DNA of 64,000 nt from Corallococcus sp. EGB (GTDB taxonomy: Bacteria > Myxococcota > Myxococcia > Myxococcales > Myxococcaceae), in NCBI RefSeq assembly GCF_019968905.1, contig NZ_CP079946.1, forward strand, positions 2,046,001-2,110,000. Direction: 5' to 3'. Every line of letters begins with the position of its first letter. Positions within the stretch are counted from its first letter, which is position 1. Positions 59,232-64,000 of this stretch are shown one piece after another. The translations under genes were made by a program, and so were the position numbers. The notes beneath the pieces were generated by a model. That model searched no databases. It worked only from the letters and a program-made list of their open reading frames with translations, and had not been told where the DNA came from.

Positions 59232-59326
59232 AGGATGCTCCGCGCCCACCTCGGGACGCCTTCCGAGCCCGTGAGCGTTCCGCACGCTCATCGCCTTGGA
59301 TCGGGTGAAGACCGGTACACGGCTCA

Positions 59327-62275
59327 TCATCCCCTGACCGGGCAGGTCACGGGCTCGAGGTAGAAGGCCTCCCACGCGCCGGTGTCGGCGGGGTTGCAGA
59401 TGCCCGCGTTGCCGCCATTGCCGCTCTGGATGGGAGCGCCGGGGGTGACCTCCTTCCAGTTGCGCGCGGTGCCTGTCGACGACTCGAAGCCGTAGCGATT
59501 GCGGCCGCCATGGACACCGCAATCGTAGCGGGTGAACGACTCCGCCGTGCTGGGTGAGGCATTCACGGTGAGCTGATCCGCGACCACCGCCAGGTACGCG
59601 CCGTTCGTTCCCCTGAGCTTGTATTTCGCGCCGTGGGTGACGAGCTCGAAGACCTCACCATCGCTCTGCGTCGTGCCGAGCGCGGCCACCTTGTTCGCGC
59701 CATCGACAGTGAGCCACTTGTCGGTGCGCTCGCTCTGGATGCGGAAGCAGCCCGCGCTGCCGCTGGCCTCCGTCTGGCATGTCGCATCGCAACCATCGCC
59801 CGGCTGGGTGTTGCCATCGTCACATTGCTCGCCGCTCTCGACAGTGCCGTTGCCGCACACGGGGCCGGTGCTGTCGCCCGGGCAGGCCACCGGTTCGAGA
59901 TAGAAGGCCTCCCAGGCACCGCCATCGGCCGGATTGCAGGCGCCGCCATTGCCGCCGTCACCGCTCTGGATCGGCTCGCCCGCCGCGGTCTCCTTCCAAT
60001 GGGGCGCGCTGCCCGTGGAGGACTGGAATCCGACGCGAGTGCGCCCGCCGTAACCACAGGCAATCCGGGTGAACGACTCCCCACTGGTGAAATCGGCGCC
60101 CATCGTGAGCTGGTTCGCCACCACCGTCAGGAACGCGTCGCCCGAGCCCTTGAGCTTGTACCGGGTGCCATTCGGAACGAGCTGGAAGACCTGTCCCCCT
60201 GCTTGCGTCGTGCTGCCGGCGACGACCTTGCCCGCGGTGTTGACGGTGAGCCACTTGTCGGTGCGCTCGCTTTGAATCTGATAGCAGCTTCCGCCCGAGG
60301 TCTCGGTGAACAGGGCGGTGTAGGTGGCCGCGCTGCCAGGCGTGATGAAGGTGTGTGATTGCGCGCCGCCGTCCGACCACGACGAGAACGCCCAGAACCT
60401 TCCGTTCGCATACTGCGGCGACTCGACGCCCACGGAGCGGACGACACCGACCACGCCGGTCGTGTCGTGTGGCGCCGCGACCGGTCGCCCGTCCATCAGG
60501 ACCTGCAGTCCGCTCGGCACGCTGGTCACCGTGAGCGGGACCGTGACGGGGTGGACGTCGCGATAGGTCGTATGGGTGAGGCCAATCGAGTCGCGCACCG
60601 TGAGCCGCACGCGATACCAGACGTTGGCCGAGCTCTCGCCGACGCTCGGGATGGGCCAGCTCCCGCTCGCGATGCCGGTGGTGTCGGCCATGGCCGGGTG
60701 CGTGTGGGTGTCGTGGTGGAAGGTGATGTTCCAGGTCATCGCGCTCGGCGGCAGCGTGCCATCCTCCTGGTCGCTGGCCGAGCCGGAGAACGTCAGGTTC
60801 GTGGCCGCGGTGTAGGTCGCGCCCGCGGCCGGAGTCACGATCGTGGCCACGGGGGGCTTGTTGGTCGTCACCGTCAGCACGGCCTCGGTGCTGGTGGTCG
60901 AGCCCAGCCCGTTGGTCACGACCACGCGGAAGCGCGCGCCGCTGTCGGCGAGCTGCGCGGCGCTCAGCTCGTAGCCCGGCGAGGTCGCGCCGGCGATGTC
61001 CACGCCGTTCCGCTGCCACCGGTAGGTGAGCGGCGGCTCGCCACTCGCCGACACCGTGAAGGTCGCCGGATTGCCGACGGACACCAACGTGCTGGCCGGT
61101 TGCTGCGCGATGGTGGGCGGCAGTGAAGCCGTGTAGGCGATGCGACCCACCTGGCCCGCGCCGCGCGCCAGGTAGTAGAGCGCGCCATCGGGCCCGACAT
61201 CGAGGTCCACGGGCCCCGCGGCGGCCGTCGCGAACAGCGAACGCACACCGGTGTTCGGGTCGATGCGCGCGATCCAATTGTTGGTGTAGTCCGCGAAGAA
61301 GTACTGGCCGACGTACGCGCTGGGAAACGCCGTGACCGGCGGATTGTAGAAGGCACCGCCCGCGATGCAGTTGCCGGCGGCCGTGCCAGCGCCGTGCGGG
61401 TACGCGAAGAACGGCTGCGTGAGCTCCGGGCGGTTCGTGAAATAGCCCTCCGTCATCGGCCAGCCGTAGTTGGCGCCGGCCTGGCCGCGGTTGATCTCCT
61501 CCCAGCCGCCTTCGCCCACGTCGTTGATGAACAGGACTCCCGTGCCGGGTTGAACGTCGAAGGTGAAGGGGTTGCGCAGCCCCATCGCCCAGGTCGCCTT
61601 CGCGAGCCCGGTGGCGGTCGCATAGAAGGGGTTGTCCGTGGGGATGCTGCCGTCCGGGTTGAAGCGCAGCAGCTTGCCGAGCGGCGTGTTCAGGCTCTGC
61701 GAGTTGGAGGAGACCGCGTTCTCTCCGACCGAGACATAGAGCTTGCCGTCGAGTCCGAAGCGAACCGCGCCGCCGTTGTGGTTGGCGGCGTCGAGCGTCG
61801 GAAAGTCGGCGAGCACCAGCTCGCTGCCGGGAACCACCACGTTGCCGTTGGCGGTGAAGCGGCTGACCCGGTTGTGGATGCTGCCGGCGACCGACGTGTA
61901 ATAGACGTAGAGATAGTGGTTGCTGTCGAAGTTGGGATCGAACGCGACGCCCATCAGCCCACGCTCGTTGTCGGTGTCCACGGTGAGCGTCATGAACGGG
62001 GTTGCCAGAAGCTGGCCGTTCACGGCGACACGCAGCGAGCCGTTCTTCTCCGAGATGAACAGGCGCCCGTCGGGCGCGAAGGTCATGGTGGTGGGGCCCT
62101 GGAGGCCACTGACAAAGACCGAGTCCGCGAAGTTGGCGTCTTGAACGACGGCGCCCGCTCGCGCGACCCCCAGCTCCGGGGGCGACTCCATCGAGCAGCC
62201 CACAAGGAGGGCGAAGACCGCGCACACGACAAAGAGTGGCAGGGGAGACTCCGCTCGTACATTCGCTCCTGGCAT
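59327..62275 (-). CDS. PQQ-type sugar dehydrogenase with Ig-like and duplicated fascin-like modules
   Basis: 982 residues. Lipoprotein signal FVVCAVFALLVGCS. Residues about 30-385 form a GDH-B/YliI-like six-bladed propeller (GLQGPTTMTFAPDGRLFISE, MGVAFDPNFDSNHYLYVYYT, WAMGLRNPFTFDVQPGTG). Then an Ig-like domain (PATFTVSASGEPPLTYRWQR), a further beta-sandwich (about 475-620), and two copies of a beta-trefoil fascin-like module (CYQIQSERTDKWLTVN... and CFRIQSERTDKWLTVD...). A myxobacterial Cys-rich DUF4215 insert (CGNGTVESGEQCDDGN) lies between the copies. It probably oxidises or binds extracellular sugars or glycans. ATG 62275 has GGGAGAAG upstream. Confidence 0.88.
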   Translation of the reverse strand: MPGANVRAESPLPLFVVCAVFALLVGCSMESPPELGVARAGAVVQDANFADSVFVSGLQGPTTMTFAPDGRLFISEKNGSLRVAVNGQLLATPFMTLTVDTDNERGLMGVAFDPNFDSNHYLYVYYTSVAGSIHNRVSRFTANGNVVVPGSELVLADFPTLDAANHNGGAVRFGLDGKLYVSVGENAVSSNSQSLNTPLGKLLRFNPDGSIPTDNPFYATATGLAKATWAMGLRNPFTFDVQPGTGVLFINDVGEGGWEEINRGQAGANYGWPMTEGYFTNRPELTQPFFAYPHGAGTAAGNCIAGGAFYNPPVTAFPSAYVGQYFFADYTNNWIARIDPNTGVRSLFATAAAGPVDLDVGPDGALYYLARGAGQVGRIAYTASLPPTIAQQPASTLVSVGNPATFTVSASGEPPLTYRWQRNGVDIAGATSPGYELSAAQLADSGARFRVVVTNGLGSTTSTEAVLTVTTNKPPVATIVTPAAGATYTAATNLTFSGSASDQEDGTLPPSAMTWNITFHHDTHTHPAMADTTGIASGSWPIPSVGESSANVWYRVRLTVRDSIGLTHTTYRDVHPVTVPLTVTSVPSGLQVLMDGRPVAAPHDTTGVVGVVRSVGVESPQYANGRFWAFSSWSDGGAQSHTFITPGSAATYTALFTETSGGSCYQIQSERTDKWLTVNTAGKVVAGSTTQAGGQVFQLVPNGTRYKLKGSGDAFLTVVANQLTMGADFTSGESFTRIACGYGGRTRVGFQSSTGSAPHWKETAAGEPIQSGDGGNGGACNPADGGAWEAFYLEPVACPGDSTGPVCGNGTVESGEQCDDGNTQPGDGCDATCQTEASGSAGCFRIQSERTDKWLTVDGANKVAALGTTQSDGEVFELVTHGAKYKLRGTNGAYLAVVADQLTVNASPSTAESFTRYDCGVHGGRNRYGFESSTGTARNWKEVTPGAPIQSGNGGNAGICNPADTGAWEAFYLEPVTCPVRG

Positions 62276-62493
62276 CGCTGCTTCTCCCGGTCGAACAGGT
62301 TCATCCGCTTTTACGATGAAATCCTGTTCGAGTGACATCGAAGAACACCCTGGGGTGCTCATTCGCTCCTGCGGACGCCAGGGAAGCCCCATTCAGCGAG
62401 ATGCCGCGATCCCCTTCAGGAGTAGCTCAGCAGCGCTGACGCCGCCGTGAACTCGGCGCTGCCTGAAACCCCCAGCGCCTGGACCTGGCGCCC

Positions 62494-62760
62494 GATGCGG
62501 TCGACGGAGACGCCGCGCACCTGAACCCGCCCGACGGGGAGGGCGCGAACCTCGCGATGTACGACGGCGCCGAGTTGGGCAAGGCCATTGCCGCGCACGC
62601 AGGTGACCTCGAAGCAGCGCTCACCGAGTACGAGGAGGCCCTGTTCATCCGGAGCGCGAACGCCTCTGTCGAAGCCGCGAGGATCCACGCGCTCTGCTTC
62701 GAAGACCCCAACGCGCCGCAGGGGCTGCTCAACCTGTTCACCGGGGCTCTGCACCGACCG
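62494..62760 (+). pseudogene. C-terminal fragment of a TetX-like FAD monooxygenase
   Basis: About 85 residues in frame with no proper start: VDGDAAHLNPPDGEGANLAM is the conserved FAD-binding GD motif of the PHBH/TetX fold, followed by YDGAELGKAIAAHAGDLEAA and a C-terminal helix (ALTEYEEALFIRSANASVEA) to LLNLFTG. The N-terminal two thirds, including the GxGxxG Rossmann motif, are missing. The fragment continues past its expected end into the convergent hydrolase gene. It is a clear remnant rather than a short real protein. Confidence 0.7.
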
Positions 62761-62801
62761 CGTCCGAGCCGGTCGGGCGGAGCATGCCCGGCTCGTGTGG
62801 G

Positions 62802-63698
62802 TCAGGACCCGAGGAAGGGTTCAACGGCTGCGATCATCGCCGGGGACTCGAACAGGTCGTAGTGCGTGCGGCCGGGCAGGATGGCGAGGCTCGACTTGGA
62901 GTGACCGCTGCCATCGAGGCCGCCGTCGCGCTGACCTCCGCCGAGCAGCTCGTAGAATCGCGCGATGTACGAGGGCGGCATGCTGTCCGCGTCGGCGAAC
63001 ACGAGGAGGACGGGCATCGAGAGCTTCGACACCTCCTCGGACCAGTCGTAGGTGCTGCGCTGAAGCTCACCGGTCTTGTCGAGGAGACGCGCGAAGCTCG
63101 CGGGGTCGGGCGCGATTGCCGCGTAGGTCTGGTACACCGGCGCGGGCTTCATCATGTCGGCGATGGCGCCGGTCAGGTGCTGGAACGCCGCGGCCACCTC
63201 CGGGTACCAGGCGGTACTGCTGAACGGCGAGCCCACCACGACGAGCTTGCGCACGCGTGACGGATGCTGAATGGCGAAGCGCAGACCGACGCCACCGCCG
63301 AGCGAATAGCCCAGCACGTCCGCCCGGGGCACGCGCAACTCGTCGAGCACGGCCGCGAGGTCGTCCGCCAGCTGCTCGTAGCGCAGCGGCCGGTCGACAT
63401 CGGCGGTCCTGCCATGGCCCTGGAGGTCGACCGAGATGACCTGGCGCCCCTGGGCGAGGCGTGTCGCGACCGGCGCGTCCAGCAGGGTGTTGTGGAGCCC
63501 GCCGTGCAGCAGCACGAGCGGCGTTGCTCCGTCAGCGAGGGGGCCGCGCACTTCGTAATAGAGGTGCAGGCCGTTCACGTGGGCGTAGCCAGTCTTCGTC
63601 GGGGTCGTGGGGGCGGTCATGGGGGAGGTGCCTCGGGAGGAGAGGTGGGAGGTACAGGCGACAGCGAAGAGGGACAGGGCGGCAAGCAACGCTCTCAC
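62802..63698 (-). CDS. Alpha/beta hydrolase, lipoprotein
   Basis: 298 residues from GTG 63698. A lipoprotein signal (ALLAALSLFAVAC) and a short linker precede the hydrolase domain: oxyanion region PLVLLHGGLHNTLLDAPVA, nucleophile elbow LGYSLGGGVGLRFAIQHPS (Ser of GYSLG), acid and His near the C-terminus (VFADADSMPP, LPGRTHYDLFE). It should hydrolyse esters or similar small substrates in the periplasm or at the surface. The start overlaps the stop of the sigma factor gene as GTGA, so the two are translationally coupled. A shorter start at the MTAPTTPT methionine would lose the signal. Confidence 0.88.
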   Translation of the reverse strand: MRALLAALSLFAVACTSHLSSRGTSPMTAPTTPTKTGYAHVNGLHLYYEVRGPLADGATPLVLLHGGLHNTLLDAPVATRLAQGRQVISVDLQGHGRTADVDRPLRYEQLADDLAAVLDELRVPRADVLGYSLGGGVGLRFAIQHPSRVRKLVVVGSPFSSTAWYPEVAAAFQHLTGAIADMMKPAPVYQTYAAIAPDPASFARLLDKTGELQRSTYDWSEEVSKLSMPVLLVFADADSMPPSYIARFYELLGGGQRDGGLDGSGHSKSSLAILPGRTHYDLFESPAMIAAVEPFLGS

Positions 63699-64000
63699 GC
63701 GAGCACCTCCGGCAAGCCGAAGGCCGCGAGCTGCGAGGGCTGGAACGTGGTGATCTCGTGGATGCGGCCGTCGCGCACGTGCAGCACGTCGATCTTGAAG
63801 GCGCGCAACTCCTGGTCGCCCGGCCGCCGCAGATAGCTCACGGCCGCGGGCATGCGATTGGCCCACGCCGGCACCAACCGCCACTCGCCCATGGTGTTCG
63901 CCCGCTCCATGAGCGGGAGGACCTGATCCACGCCTTCGATGCACATGGGCAGCGGCGGCATGGTCACTCGCACGTCGCGTGTGAGCAACGCGATGGACGC
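63695..64000 (-). CDS. ECF sigma factor (SigG-like) with SnoaL-like domain, cut by window edge
   Basis: Only the C-terminal ~100 residues are inside the window: LLTRDVRVTMPPLPMCIEGV, AWANRMPAAVSYLRRPGDQE, LRAFKIDVLHVRDGRIHEIT, ending AAFGLPEVLA. This is the NTF2/SnoaL-like extension of the SigG/ECF56-type sigma factors, in which 'MPPLP' and a final FGLP are usual. The frame is open to base 64000, so the sigma domains lie outside. It overlaps the hydrolase gene by four bases. Confidence 0.8.
   Translation of the reverse strand, partial: ASIALLTRDVRVTMPPLPMCIEGVDQVLPLMERANTMGEWRLVPAWANRMPAAVSYLRRPGDQELRAFKIDVLHVRDGRIHEITTFQPSQLAAFGLPEVLA

Overview
The window is very GC-rich, densely packed DNA that looks like a myxobacterium of the Cystobacterineae (Corallococcus/Myxococcus/Pyxidicoccus type). 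The reasons are the many lipoproteins with DAG-rich tails (53308, 31409), a Myxococcus-type Cys-rich CGNG...CDDGN module inside a PQQ sugar-dehydrogenase protein, ECF sigma factors with SnoaL-like extensions, frequent GTG starts, and a bacterial sterol pathway of the kind known from Stigmatella-like myxobacteria. No rRNA, tRNA, CRISPR array, complete insertion sequence or prophage is visible. The genus assignment is inference.

Layout. 1-9.0 kb: a truncated AraC regulator, a VOC protein, a decayed M3 peptidase, an Lrp regulator and a complete tripartite RND efflux operon (outer membrane factor, adaptor, pump). 9.2-12.7 kb: a frameshifted phytoene-desaturase-like oxidoreductase, then a 16-unit, ~70-bp-period array with a strongly conserved 24-bp core, then an ECF41-type sigma factor. 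12.7-21.5 kb: a pseudogene, then a sterol/triterpenoid locus made of an MMPL transporter, an HpnI/ceramide-glucosyltransferase-like glycosyltransferase, a squalene-monooxygenase-like flavoprotein, a squalene synthase and an oxidosqualene cyclase with the DCTAE motif and cycloartenol-synthase-type active-site residues. 21.5-31.4 kb: housekeeping-like and accessory genes (DUF1993, RtcB, MarR, 5'-nucleotidase, CE2-like esterase, two TetR regulators).

31.4-38.6 kb is rich in gene debris: a frameshifted lipoprotein, a histidine kinase fragment, an internally deleted serine hydrolase and a multiply frameshifted lipoprotein. These are interspersed with intact genes (pentapeptide repeat protein, LysR, GST). 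38.6-45.2 kb is a regulatory stretch: a LytTR two-component system with a PfpI-family fusion protein, an ArsR-SRPBCC-DoxX-DUF1801 operon with an apparently leaderless promoter, and a divergent SDR/AraC pair around a 45-bp dyad. 45.3-64 kb is dominated by envelope and secreted proteins: an NlpC/P60 peptidase, an M48 protease, a low-complexity gene pair, lipoproteins, a beta-propeller protein, the PQQ protein, and a lipoprotein hydrolase coupled to a second ECF sigma factor that runs off the right edge.

Two points cut across the window. First, several genes are broken by a single-base change, usually in a short G/C run, so sequence error must be excluded before these are treated as true pseudogenes. 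Other fragments (two hydrolases lacking their middle, a kinase piece, a monooxygenase C-terminus) cannot be explained by one-base errors and look like real genome decay. Second, most divergent regulator/target pairs have a clear inverted repeat in the shared intergenic region, so operators can be proposed directly from sequence.
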